Part shown: positions 44,143 to 57,100 of the stretch, piece after piece | How the letters are laid out: each line of letters starts with the position of its first letter | Numbering within the stretch: the first letter of the stretch is position 1 | The notes under the pieces: generated by a model | The model's database searches: none | What the model saw: only the letters and a program-made list of their open reading frames with translations | What the model was told of the DNA's origin: nothing | Source of the DNA: Cyrtodaria siliqua | Lineage: Eukaryota > Mollusca > Bivalvia > Adapedonta > Hiatellidae | Direction of reading: 5' to 3' | DNA length: 64,000 nt | Assembly (NCBI GenBank): GCA_037043455.1 | Contig: JAWPHD010011239.1 | Coordinates: forward strand, 21,748-85,747 | Made by a program: the position numbers and the translations under genes

Positions 44143-46722
44143 AAACAATATGGACATCCAACCATAGGTGCTAATTGTTATATATGTATGTATAAAGACT
44201 ATTTATTCCATATACATGTATATCATTCTGACAAAAATATGGACATCCAACCGTAGGTGCTAACTGTTATATATGTATGTATTATGACTATTTATTCCAT
44301 ATACATGTATATCATTCTGACAAAAATATGGACATCCAACCGTAGGTGCTAACTGTTATATATGTATGTATTATGACTATTTATTCCATATACATGTATA
44401 TCATTCTGACAAAATATGGACATCCAACCGTAGGTGCTAACTGTTATATATGTATGTTCTATGGCTATTTATTCCATATACATGTATATCATTCTGACAA
44501 AATATGGACATCCAACCGTAGGTGCTAACTGTTATATATGTATGTACTATGACTATTTATTCCATATACATGTACCGTATTCCTCGGCCTATAGCGCGCA
44601 CATTTTTACCCCAGATTCTGTGGCTGAAGTTGGGGTGCGCAGTTTAAGCAACAAGTGATGTTTTACTCTTTTTTTTTCAGCCAAGACGAGAAGTTTTGTG
44701 GGTTTCAAAAAGTCGCAAGACCGGCCGTTTACTAGAGAGATTGAATCGAACAAAAGTTGGCTTGTTTCTATTGTTTCAATAAAATGCGTTGTATGCTATA
44801 TGCTTATTATCAGTAAAAATAATAAAATCAAACTTTACCATGTTTTATGTTGATTATTGTTGAGAAAATACCATTGAAATGTTGAAAAATATCATTGTTT
44901 ACATCAATCGGCAAAGTGAAATGATAACGAGCTGTGTTTTCCGTTTTACGTAGACGGGTTTACCGTGAATAGAATAGAATAGAATATTATGTTTTCTTCC
45001 TAACGACGACTACCGGGTACATTTTCCGCACATATTTATTTGTTAAAGTCTGAATTTTGACAACGTAAAATCTTGATTATTCATAAAGGGTTTAATTGAC
45101 TGGGAAAATGTGTGAAGTGTTTGGTTTTTGCTAATCTGACCGCAAACAACGATGACTATGGTGATTATTAAACAAACATGTAACAATACATGTACGCAGA
45201 AAAATGTCAATTCCTTAATTGTCCTTGATTACTTCAGAAGTTTGAGTAGGTGCTGACACAATGTGTTAGGAAAATGCGTTTAATAGGTGATGCCACAAGA
45301 CAATGCATCTCATTTCGAGAAACCTCTCAAACTGTCAACACCTTCAAATTGACAAGCAAGAGTTAATAACCTGGAAACAACACCAGTCATACAACGCCAG
45401 ATTTTATAAATTTAATATGATCGTAATAAAAGTTGAACAGGGGCGTTGGGATTTTTATTTTATTGAAACTTGAGTAAACAACAAAAGTACACTCAACAGT
45501 ACAAGTTTATTTACACTTGAGTAAAAAAACACAGTCTAACATGCAGCTTGTTTTAGCCAATTAAAATTTGTTTTACATTTTCTCTTTGGTCAGTGATTCA
45601 AAATGGCGCTCTGCTGTCCTAAAATTGAAAACACATGTTTTTTATGCTCGGTTTACGCTACAATACATAACAAAAAGTTTTTTTCCAAAGATTTAAGGCC
45701 CAAAGTCAGGGTGCGCGTTATATGCGCATGCGCGCTATAGGCCGACAAATACGGTATATCATTCTGACAAAATATGGACATCCAACCGTAGGTGCTAACT
45801 GTTATATATGTATGTACTATGACTGTTTATTCCATATACATGTATATCATTCTGACAAAATATGGACATCCAACCATAGGTGCTAACTGTTATATATGTA
45901 TGTATTATGACTTTTTATTCCATATACATGTATATCATTCTGACAAAATATGGACATCCAACTGTAGGTGCTGACTGTTATATATGTATGTATTATGACT
46001 ATTTATTCCATATACAGGTATATCATTCTGACAAAATATGGACATCCAACCGTAGGTGCTAATTCTTATATATGTTTGTATTATGGCTATTTATTCCATA
46101 TACATGTACATCATTCTGACAAAATATGGACATCCAACCGTAGGTGCTAACTGTTATATATGTATGTACTATGACTATTTATTCCATATACATGTATATC
46201 ATTCTGACAAAATATGGACATCCAACCGTAGGTGCTAACTGTTATATATGTATGTATAAAGACTATTTATTCCATATACATGTATATCATTCTGGTAAAA
46301 TATGGACATCCAACCGTAGGTGCTAATTCTTATATATGTTTGTATTATGGCTATTTATTCCATATACATGTATATCATTCTGGCAAAATATGGACATCCA
46401 ACCGTAGGTGCTAACTGTTATATATGTATGTATAAAGACTATTCATTCCACATACATGTATATCATTTTGGCAAAATATGGACATCCAACCGTAGGTGCT
46501 AACTGTTATATATGTATGTATTATGACTTTTTATTCCATATACATGTATATCATTCTGACAAAATATGGACATCCAACCGTAGGTGCTAACTGTTATATA
46601 TGTATGTACTATGACTATTTATTCCATATACATGCATATCATTCTGACAAAATATGGACATCCAATCGTAGGTTCTAACTGTTATATATGTATGTATTAT
46701 GACTATTTATTCCATATACATG
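44143..46722 (+). repeat. 88-bp minisatellite (interrupted)
   Basis: About 16 units containing ATGGACATCCAACCGTAGGT, GCTAACTGTTATATATGTAT, ATTTATTCCATATACATGTA and TATCATTCTGACAAAAT. The array is split by the 44575-45754 element and is stopped by the one at 46723. Each unit yields a 60-codon frame in tandem, none of them a gene. It lies in the NIPAL intron 42422-47849. Confidence 0.94.
44575..45754. mobile_element. DNA transposon remnant, TA duplication, CCGTATT ends
   Basis: Left CCGTATTCCTCGGCCTATAG CGCGCAC and right GCGCGCTATAGGCCGACAAATACGG are inverted ends. TA flanks both sides (44573-44574, 45755-45756), and removal restores the 88-bp unit CATGTATATCATTC. The interior (1.18 kb) has no transposase frame. 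The superfamily is uncertain. Confidence 0.85.
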
Positions 46723-47098
46723 CAGGGGTTTTTTTTGGCTGTTTTTATAGCCGAAATTCGGTCATATTCCCAATGCCAAAACATACCTTTTTTTCCCAAT
46801 TAAGAGGAAAAAATTCCCAATTTTAATTTTTTTTTTTTTTTTTTTTAAATTTTTTTTTTTTTTTTTTTTAGTGTCCCAATCCAATGATTGGGGTTCAAAA
46901 GCTTATAAATGCTTCTGTTTATCTTGGTGTACAAAAAAAAGTATTAAAGATATAATTATGAAAGGAAAGCTTTACTTTATATTTTTCCGAATTTTATTAA
47001 AAATCGCGCTACAATTCCCAATTTTATGAAAAATCGCGCTAAAATTCCCAATTCCAGGGGTACGGGTCATGTTCCCAAAATCATGAAAAAAATCCCTG
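46723..47098. mobile_element. hAT-like element, CAGGG ends, 5-bp duplication
   Basis: Left CAGGGGTTTTTTTTGGC and right AAAAAAATCCCTG are inverted. ACATG flanks both ends (46718-46722, 47099-47103), and beyond the right end the 88-bp unit resumes (TACATCATTCTGAC). Inside, AATTCCCAATTTT motifs recur on both halves. A 5-bp flank is also seen at 459-1174. Confidence 0.75.
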
Positions 47099-47849
47099 AC
47101 ATGTACATCATTCTGACAAAATATTACACGTCTTGGGAGCGTAAGATCTGAAGTGAAATCAGCTCTTAAATACTATTTGTGCAAAAAAGTGCTCTCAAAT
47201 CCCATTTGTTAGCATGGACGTGACCAATATATATTTCATTCGAAGTAGGTCACAGCGATCCAAAAGTTTGCACAAACAGACAGAAAAATAACGGTTGAGA
47301 TCCATAAACAGCCTCATCAAAAACCTAAAATACTATTAAATGTTAACCATTTAATTTGGTAAGGGTCCTACATTAAATCTAATTCTTTTATGGCAAACAT
47401 ATTCTGTGTTGTTTAATAACATTGCCACTCATAGATGTAGAGACACCAGCTATCATGCCCGCTATCATGCCAGCTACCATGCCAGCTATCATAATTCATA
47501 TGGGATGCTGATGAGGACACTGACACTGACAAATGGTCGAGTACATTAGTGCTCTACCTTTCTTTGAATAAATAAACTAATAATATCTAGAATTTAATTA
47601 TGCAGAAATCAGATCCAATCCTTAAATCTAAGAAAGTTTATGTAAAAACATAAAAAGTGTAAATACACGTAAAAATTAGATCCTATCCTTCAATCTGAAA
47701 AGTGTACGTAAAAACGTAAAACATGTAAAAACGGGATGAGAATGTTCAAAAGGTTAACATACCCACCCCAACCCCCTCCCCATCCCTCTCACACACACTC
47801 CCCAATCGGAAATTCTGGATAAATTCCTAATTAATGCATGGATACTTAC

Positions 47850-47985
47850 TTGACCTGTATGATAGCTGTAGAGATCATAACAAACACCATGATATACAAG
47901 GATGGATACTTCAGCTGTGATGACCCGGCAAACGTCAGCTGTATCATACTGGACACAGCCTTGGCTGAGATAACCGAAAATGATG
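47850..47985 (-). CDS. NIPAL2: NIPA-like Mg2+ transporter, internal exon
   Basis: On the - strand: acceptor TGTATTTTAG, two bases completing an Ala codon, 44 codons, two bases of a Lys codon, donor CAA|GTAAGT. It reads SFSVISAKAVSSMIQLTFAG, then SSQLKYPSLYIMVFVMISTA and IIQV. NIPA proteins have a (G/A)SFTV-x-x-AK(A/G)-x-x-x-M helix, a loop, then the next helix, as here; human NIPAL3 has VKAVAGML and LDYPIFYVMF as I recall. Phase agrees with both neighbouring exons. Another frame on this strand is open too but does not fit. Confidence 0.95.
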
Positions 47986-48072
47986 CTAAAATACAAGAAG
48001 AAACCCTCTTTATTATAATCACATTTTATTCTATGTCTGACACAAGTTTTAAATTATCATTTAATAAAAAAA

Positions 48073-50394
48073 CATAAACAAGAGGCCCAAGAGAGCCTGT
48101 GGACGCTCTACTGGCTCTAGATAAAGTTTATGTATAAGGGGCCATAACTCTTTCAAATATCGTTCAACCAGAACATGGTGAAGATATACGCAACTAGGCT
48201 TGGTACTGATTGTCCCTGACAAATTTCACTGAAATCCAGCCAGAGGTTCAGGAGAACTAGTCTGAACAAAGTTAGTGTATTAAAACCTTTAAGGGGTCAT
48301 AACTCTGCCAAAATTCATTCAACCAAAACACGGCAATGACAGGTGCAACTACGCTTGGTACTGATCATCCCCATCAAGATTCGTTGAAATGCAGCAAGGA
48401 GTTCAGAAGAGACTAATCTGGACAACGTTTGGCTATTAAAACCTTTAAAGGGCCATAACTCTGCCAAAAATCATTCAACCCGAATATGGCGAAGATATGC
48501 ACAACTAGGCTTGATACTGATCATCCGTGTTTCGTTAAAATCCTGTTAGGGGTTCAGGAGAACTAGCCCGGAAAATGTTTGTGTATCAAAAACCTTTAAA
48601 GGGCCATAACTCCATCAAAAATCTGTTAACCGGAATGCCAAGATGATATGCACAATTATGCTTGCTGCTGATCATCCCTGTAAAGTTTCGTTGAAATGTG
48701 GGGAGGCGTTCAGGAGAACTAGTCCAGACAAATTTTGTGTATTAAAACCTTTAAAGGGCCATAACTCTGTCAAAAATCATTTAACCGGAACACGGCAATG
48801 ACTTGCACAACTAGACCTGATACTGATCATCCTTGTCAAGTTTCGTTAAAATCCAGCCAGGGGTTCAGGAGAACTAGCCTGGAAAATGTTTGTGTATCAG
48901 AAACCTTTAAAGGGCCATAACTCCACCAAAAATCTGTTAACTGGAACGTGACGTTGATATGCACAACTATGCTTGGTGCTGATCATCCCTGTAAAGTTGA
49001 AATGTGGGGAGACGTTCAGGAGAACTAGTCCAGACAAAGTTTGTGTATTAAAACCTTTAAACAGACATAATTCCGCCAAAATCATTCAACCGGAACACGG
49101 TGACGAAATGTACAACTAGGCTTGGTACTGATCATCCTTGAAAAGTTTCACCGAAATCTGGCCAAATGAAGGCCCTTTCTTCTTAATGAGGCCAAAATAT
49201 AGCATATTTCAGAAAATCAAGGGCCATAACTCCGGTGTAAATGGTCCAATCTGGCTGGTATTGAAAACTGTCGGAGCTTTCATTGATAGTAACAATCTGG
49301 TAAAGTTTGGTTAAGATCGGATGAAAAATGAAGGCCATATTGTAGTATTAACGAGGCAAAATATAGCATATTTAACTAAATCAAGTGCCATAACTCCGCT
49401 GTTCTGGTCCGATCTGGTTGGTTTTGAACTTGTCCGAGCTTTCATTTATATTAACAATCTGATAAAGTTTGGTAAAGATCAGACTAAAACGAAGGCCCTA
49501 TCGTAATATAGCATTTTTAACTAAATCAAGGGTCATAACTCCGCTGTCGCTGGTCCGATCTGACTGGTTTTCGAACTTGTCCAAGCTTTCATTGATGTTA
49601 ACAATCTGGTAACGTTTGGTAAAGATCGAATGCAAAATGAAGACCCTATCGTCTTAACGAGGCAAAATATAGCCTTTTTAACTAAATCAAGGGCCATAAC
49701 TCCGCTGTTACTAGTCCGATATGGCTGGTTTTCGAACTTGTCCCAGCTTTTATTGATATTAACAATGTGGTTAAGCTTGGTAAAGATAGGATGAAAAATG
49801 AAGGCTCTATCATCTTAACGAGGCAAAATATAGCATTCTGAACTAAATCAAGGGACATAACTCCGCTTTTACTGGTCCGATATAAATGATTTTCGAACTT
49901 TGTTCGAGCTTTCTATGACATTAACAATTTGATAAAGTTTGGTAAAGATCGGATGAACAATGAAGCCCCTATTGTCTTAACAAGGCAAAATATAGCATTT
50001 TTAACTAAATCAAGGGCCATAACTCCGCTGTTACTAGTCCGATATGGCTGGTTTTCGAACTTGTCGGAGCTTTCATTGATATTAATAATGTGGTAAAGTT
50101 TGGTAAAGATAAGACGAAAAATGAAGGCCCTATTGTCTTAACGATGCAAAATATAGCATTTTTAACTAAATCAAGGGCCATAACTCCGCTGTTACTGGTC
50201 CGATCTGGCTGGTTTTCGAACTTGTCTGAGCTTTCAATGATATTAACAATCTGTTAAAGTTTGGTAAAAATCGGATGAAAAATGAAGGCCCTATCGTCTT
50301 AACGAGACAAAAATTAACGACGGACGACGGAAGGACGACGGACAACACGCCATCCCATAAGCTTTGCTGGCCGTTGGCCAGTAGAGCTAAAAAA
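48073..50394 (-). mobile_element. Composite element family B, long full copy
   Basis: It begins CAAGAGGCCCAAGAGAGCCT and GTGGACGCTCTACTGGCTC and ends GGCCAGTAGAGCTAAAAAAG after GCCATCCCATAAGCTTTGCT. These are the reverse complements of the two ends of 9716-10560. The core has about six units with AGGGGCCATAACTC, GATCATCC-TG, CAGGAGAACTAG and about eight with GTCTTAACGAGGCAAAATAT, AACTAAATCAAGGGCCATAAC. It is 2.3 kb against 0.85 kb for the short copy, so core number varies. It lies in the NIPAL intron 47986-51049. Confidence 0.85.
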
Positions 50395-50664
50395 GTAATG
50401 ATGACGACAATAGTAACGTTTAACCCAACAATTCTTCCACTACATCTCCTGGTTCATTGCACATCAAGGCATCTGCACCAATGTCTTCAAAATTGAAGTG
50501 TTTACCAGATTTACTTCATAAATTATGTGTTGTAATGTAAAACTGTATAGGCACCAAAGAGTGCTGACTGTTTTTTCGTTATAGATATAGAGGTTTAAAA
50601 ATTATCGTTTGATGGCTCTCTTTGTGGGATTTGGAGCTTTGGCTTGAGATTTTTTATCATTGCA

Positions 50665-50712
50665 TGTATATCATCTCTATACACCGTAAATACAAACAGG
50701 ACAGTTCCTCAC
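50665..50712 (-). repeat. Isolated 43-bp repeat unit
   Basis: ATCTCTATACACCGTAAATA then CAAACAGGACAG is one unit of the array at 51104-60246, but on the other side of the NIPAL exon (51050-51146) and about 340 bp from it. Its acceptor is broken: CAG has become CGG on the - strand. Confidence 0.8.
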
Positions 50713-51049
50713 GATAGAGCCGTTGATCTTCTGACTGGGATTAATCTTCCATTCGAACATCAACGTCCTCCATTTCATGATTTACATTACCCTGCCATGA
50801 ACACCAAACAAGTGATTATCAAGTAACATTAAATGCCATTTATTACTTGTAGTGCCAATTAACATCTCACAGCCGCATAACATATGACATCATTTACACA
50901 TCTGAACGACGTCATGATTTCTTAAACAAAATAGCGCTGTATAAAAGGTAAACTAACAACATTAAATTGAAATTTACATGTTCTATGGGTGTTATGCGAT
51001 CAATAGAATCTTAAATATTTCTTAAATTAAGAATATAAACAGAACATAC

Positions 51050-51146
51050 CTATGACTGACACTATTAGTAAGTAGATGATGACTCGCTTCATCTTGTACA
51101 CATACAGTAGTACAAACAGGACCAGTAGAATGGCTATCTCTATACA
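51050..51146 (-). CDS. NIPAL2: NIPA-like Mg2+ transporter, first exon in window
   Basis: On the - strand: acceptor TGTATTTACAG, phase 0, 32 codons and one base, donor ATAG|GTATGT. It reads CIEIAILLVLFVLLYVYK and MKRVIIYLLIVSVI: a strong transmembrane helix, a basic cytosolic turn and the start of the next helix. The last base plus CA of the exon at 47985 makes Ala, giving VSVIASFSVISAK, the NIPA pattern (SVIGAFSV in human NIPA2 as I recall). The first 36 nt of this exon with the last 7 nt of the intron are exactly the unit of the adjoining 43-bp array. The upstream exons are beyond 64000. Confidence 0.92.
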
Positions 51147-54100
51147 CTGTAAATACAAACAGGACCAGTAGTATGGTTATCTCTATACACTGTAAATACA
51201 AACAGGACCAGTAGAATGGTTATCTCTATACACTGTAAATACAAACAGGACGAGTATAATGGTTATCTATATACACTGTAAATACAAACAGGACAAGTAG
51301 AATGGTTATCTCTATACACTGTAAATACAAACAGGACCAGTAGAATGGTTATCTCTATACACTGTAAATACAAACAGGACAAGTAGTATGGTTATCTCTA
51401 TACACTGTAAATACAAACAGGACCAGTAGAATGGTTATCTCTATACACTGTAAATACAAACAGGACAAGTAGAATGGTTATCTCTATACACTGTAAATAC
51501 AAACAGGACAAGTAGAATGGTTATCTCTATACACTGTAAATACAAACAGGACCAGTAGAATAGTTATCTCTATACACTGTAAATACAAACAGGACAAGTA
51601 TAATGGTTATCTCTATACACTGTAAATACAAACAGGACCAGTAGAATGGTTATCTCTATACACTGTAAATACAAACAGGATCAGTAGAATGGTTATCTCT
51701 ATACACTGTAAATACAAACAGGACAAGTAGTATGGTTATCTCTATACACTGTAAATACAAACAGGACCAGTAGTATGGTTATCTCTATACACTGTAAATA
51801 CAAACAGGACCAGTAGAATGGTTATCTCTATACACTGTAAATACAAACAGGACCAGTAGAATGGTTATCTCTATACACTGTAAATACAAACAGGACCAGT
51901 AGAATGGTTATCTCTATACACTGTAAATACAAACAGGACAAGTAGAATGGTTATCTATATACACTGTAAATACAAACAGGACAAGTAGAATGGTTATCTA
52001 TATACACTGTAAATACATACAGGAACAGTAGAATGGTTATCTCTATACACTGTAAATACAAACAGGACCAGTAGAATGGTTATCTCTATACACTGTAAAT
52101 ACAAACAGGACCAGTAGAATGGTTATCTCTATACACTGTAAATACAAACAGGATCAGTAGAATGGTTATCTCTATACACTGTAAATACAAACAGGACAAG
52201 TAGTATGGTTATCTCTATACACTGTAAATACAAACAGGACCAGTAGTATGGTTATCTCTATACACTGTAAATACAAACAGGACCAGTAGAATGGTTATCT
52301 CTATACACTGTAAATACAAACAGGACAAGTAGAATGTTTATCTCTATACACTGTAAATACAAACAGGAAAAGTAGAATGGTTATCTCCATACACTGTAAA
52401 TACAAACAGGACCAGTAGAATGGTTATCTCTATACACTGTAAATTAAAACAGGACAAGTAGTATGGTGATCTCTATACACTGTAAATACAAACAGGACCA
52501 GTAGAATGGTTATCTCTATACACTGTAAATACAAACAGGACCAATAGAATGGTTATCTCTATATAGGACCAGTAGAATGGTTATCTCTATACACTGTAAA
52601 TACAAACAGGACAAGAATGGTTATCTCTATACACTGTAAATTCAAACAGGACAAGTAGAATGGTTATCTCTTAACACTGTAAATACAAACAGGACAAGTA
52701 GTATGGTTATCTCTATACACTGTAAATACAAACAGGACCAGTAGAATGGTTATCTCTATACACTGTAAATACAAACATGACAAGTAGAATGGTTATCTCT
52801 ATACACTGTAAATACAAACTGGACAAGTAGTATGGTTATCTCTATACACTGTAAATACAAACAGGACAAGTAGAATGGTTACCTCTATACACTGTAAATA
52901 CAAACAGGACAAGTAGAATGGTTATCTCTATACACTGTAAATACAAACAGGACAAGTAGTATGGTTATCTCTATACACTGTTAATACAAACAGGACAATT
53001 AGAATGGTTATCTCTATACACTGTAAATACAAACAGGACAAGTAGAATGGTTATCTCTATACACTGTAAATACAAACAGGACAAGTAGAATGGTTATCTC
53101 TATACACTGTAAATACAAACAGGACAAGTAGAATGGTTATCTCTATACACTGTAAATACAAACAGGACAAGTAGAATGGCTATCTCTATACACTGTTAAT
53201 ACAAACAGGACAAGTAGAATGGCTATCTCTATACACTGTAAATACAAACAGGACAAGTAGAATGGTTATCTCTATACACTGTAAATACAAACAGGACCAG
53301 TAGAATGGTTATCTCTATACACTGTAAATACAAACAGGACAAGTAGTATGGTTATCTCTATACACTGTAAATACAAACAGAACCAGTCGAATGGTTATCT
53401 CTATACACTGTAAATACAAACAGGACCAGTAGAATGGTTATCTCTATACACTGTAAATACAAACAGGACCAGTAGAATGGTTATCTCTATACACTGTAAA
53501 TACAAACAGGACAAGTAGAATGGTTATCTGTATACACTGTAAATACAAACAGGACAAGTAGAATGGTTATATGTATACACTGTAAATACAAACAGGACAA
53601 GTAGAATGGTTATCTCTATACACTGTAAATACAAACAGGACCAGTAGAATGGTTATCTCTATACACTGTAAATACAAACAGGACCAGTAGAATGGTTATC
53701 TCTATACACTGTAAATATAAACAGGACAAGTAGAATGGTTATCTCTATACAATGTAAATACAAACAGGACAAGTAGAATGGTTATCTCTATACACTGTAA
53801 AGACAAACAGGACAAGTAGAATGGTTATCTGTATACACTGTAAATACAAACAGGACAAGTAGAATGGTATCTCTATACACTGTAAATACAACCAGGACAA
53901 GTAGAATGGTTATCTCTATACACTGTAAATACAAACAGGACACATAGAATGGTTATCTCTATACACTGTAAATACAAACAGGACAAGTATAATTGTAATC
54001 TCTACACACTGTAAATACAAACAGGACAAGTATAATTGTAATCTCTATACACTGTAAATACATACAGGACAAGAAGAATGGTTATCTCTATACACTGTAA

Positions 54101-57100
54101 ATACAAACAGGACAAGTAGAATGGTATCTCTATACACTGTAAATACAATCAGGACAAGTAGTATGGTTATCTCTATACACTGTAAATACAAACAGGACAA
54201 GTAGAATGGTTATCTCTATACACTGTAAATACAAACAGGAAAAGTGTAATTGTAATCTCTATACACTGTAAATACAAACAGGACAAGTATAATTGTAATC
54301 TCTATACACTGTAAATACAAACAGGACAAGTAGAATGGTTATCTCTATACACTGTAAATACAAACAGGACAAGTAGAATTGTAATCTATATACACTGTAA
54401 ATACAACCAGGACAAGTAGTATGGTTATCTCTATACACTGTAAATACAAACAGGACAAGTAGAATGGTTATCTCTATACACTGTAAATACAAACAGGACA
54501 AGTAGAATGGTTATCTCTATACACTGTAAATACAAACAGGACCAGTAGAATGGTTATCTCTATACACTGTAAATACAAACAGGACAAGTAGAATGGTTAT
54601 CTCTATACACTGTAAATACAAACAGGACCAGTAGAATGGTTATCTCCATACACTGTAAATACAAACAGGACAAGTAGAATGGTTATCTCTATACACTGTA
54701 AATACAAACAGGACAAGTAGAATGGTTATCTCTATACACTGTAAATACAAACAGGACAAGCAGAATGGTTATCTCTATACACTGTAAATACAAACAGGAC
54801 CAGTAGTATAGTTATCTCTATACACTGTAAATACAAACAGGACAAGCAGAATGGTTATCTCTATACACTATAAATACAAACAGGACCAGTAGAATGGTTA
54901 TCTCTATACATTGTAAATACAAACAGGACAAGTAGAATGGTTATCTATATACACTGTAAATACAAACAGGACAAGTAGAATGGTTACCTCTATACACTGT
55001 ATATACAAACAGGACACGTAGAATGGTTATATCTATACACTGTAAATACAAACAGGACAAGTAGTATGGTTATCTCTATACACTGTTAATACAAACAGGA
55101 CAATTAGAATGGTTATCTCTATACACTGTAAATACAAACAGGACAAGTAGAATGGTTATCTCTATACACTGTAAATACAAACAGGACAAGTAGAATGGTT
55201 ATCTCTATACACTGTAAATACAAACAGGACAAGTAGAATGGTTATCTCTATACAATATAAATACAAACAGGACAACTAGAATGGCTATCTCTATACACTG
55301 TTAATACAAACAGGACAAGTAGAATGGTTATCTCTATACACTGTAAATACAAACAGGACAAGTAGAATGGTTATCTCTATACACTGTAAATACAAACAGG
55401 ACCAGTAGAATGGTTATCTCTATACACTGTAAATACAAACAGGACAAGTAGTATGGTTATCTCTATACACTGTAAATACAAACAGAACCAGTCGAATGGT
55501 TATCTCTATACACTGTCAATACAAACAGGACCAGTAGAATGGTTATCTCTATACACTGTAAATACAAACAGGACCAGTAGAATGGTTATCTCTATACACT
55601 GTAAATACAAACAGGACAAGTAGAATGGTTATCTGTATACACTGTAAATACAAACAGGACAAGTAGAATGGTTATATGTACACACTGTAAATACAAACAG
55701 GACAAGTAGAATGGTTATCTCTATACACTGTAAATACAAACAGGACCAGTAGAATGGTTATCTCTATACACTGTAAATACAAACAGGACCAGTAGAATGG
55801 TTATCTCTATACACTGTAAATATAAACAGGACAAGTAGAATGGTTATCTCTATACACTGTAAATACAAACAGGACAAGTAGAATGGTTATCTCTATACAC
55901 TGTAAAGACAAACAGGACAAGTAGAATGGTTATCTGTATACACTGTAAATACAAACAGGACAAGTAGAATGGTATCTCTATACACTGTAAATACAACCAG
56001 GACAAGTAGTATGGTTATCTCTATACACTGTAAATACAAACAGGACACATAGAATAGTTATCTCTATACACTGTAAATACAAACAGGACAAGTATAATTG
56101 TAATCTCTACACACTGTAAATACAAACAGGACAAGTATAATTGTAATCTCTATACACTGTAAATACATACAGGACAAGAAGAATGGTTATCTCTATACAC
56201 TGTAAATACAAACAGGACAAGTAGAATGGTATCTCTATACACTGTAAATACAATCAGGACAAGTAGTATGGTTATCTCTATACACTGTAAATACGACAGG
56301 ACAAGTAGAATGGTTATCTCTATACACTGTAAATACAAACAGGAAAAGTGTAATTGTAATCTCTATACACTGTAAATACAAACAGGACAAGTATAATTGT
56401 AATCTCTATACACTGTAAATACAAACAGGACAAGTAGAATGGTTATCTCTATACACTGTAAATACAAACAGGACAAGTAGAATTGTAATCTATATACACT
56501 GTAAATACAACCAGGACAAGTAGTATGGTTATCTCTATACACTGTAAATACAAACAGGACAAGTAGAATGGTTATCTCTATACACTGTAAATACAAACAG
56601 GACAAGTAGAATGGTTATCTCTATACACTGTAAATACAAACAGGACCAGTAGAATGGTTATCTCTATACACTGTCAATACAAACAGGACCAGTAGAATGG
56701 TTATCTCTAAACACTGTAAATACAAACAGGACCAGTAGAATGGTTATCTCTATACATTGTAAATACAAACAGGACAAGTAGAATGTTTATCTCTATACAC
56801 TGTAAATACAAACAGGACAAGTAAAATGGTTATCTCCATACACTGTAAATACAAACAGGACCAGTAGAATGGTTATTTCTATACACTGTAAATACAAACA
56901 GGACCAGTAGAATGGTTATCTCTATACACTGTAAATACAAACAGGACAAGTAGTATGGTTATCTCTATACACTGTAAATACAAACAGGACCAGTATAATG
57001 GTTACCTCTATACATTGTAAATACAAACAGGACAAGTAGAATGTTTATCTCTATACACTGTAAATACAAACAGGACAAGTAGAATGGTTATCTCCATACA

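Noticed and set aside
45792..46826. Series of overlapping 60-codon frames (IYVCIMTIYSIYMYIILTKY)
   Set aside because: These are spaced at exactly 88 bp and are by-products of the 88-bp array.
47754..47996. 80-codon reverse frame overlapping the NIPAL exon 47850-47985
   Set aside because: It is a different phase of the same strand; the NIPA motif, splice sites and phases support the other frame.
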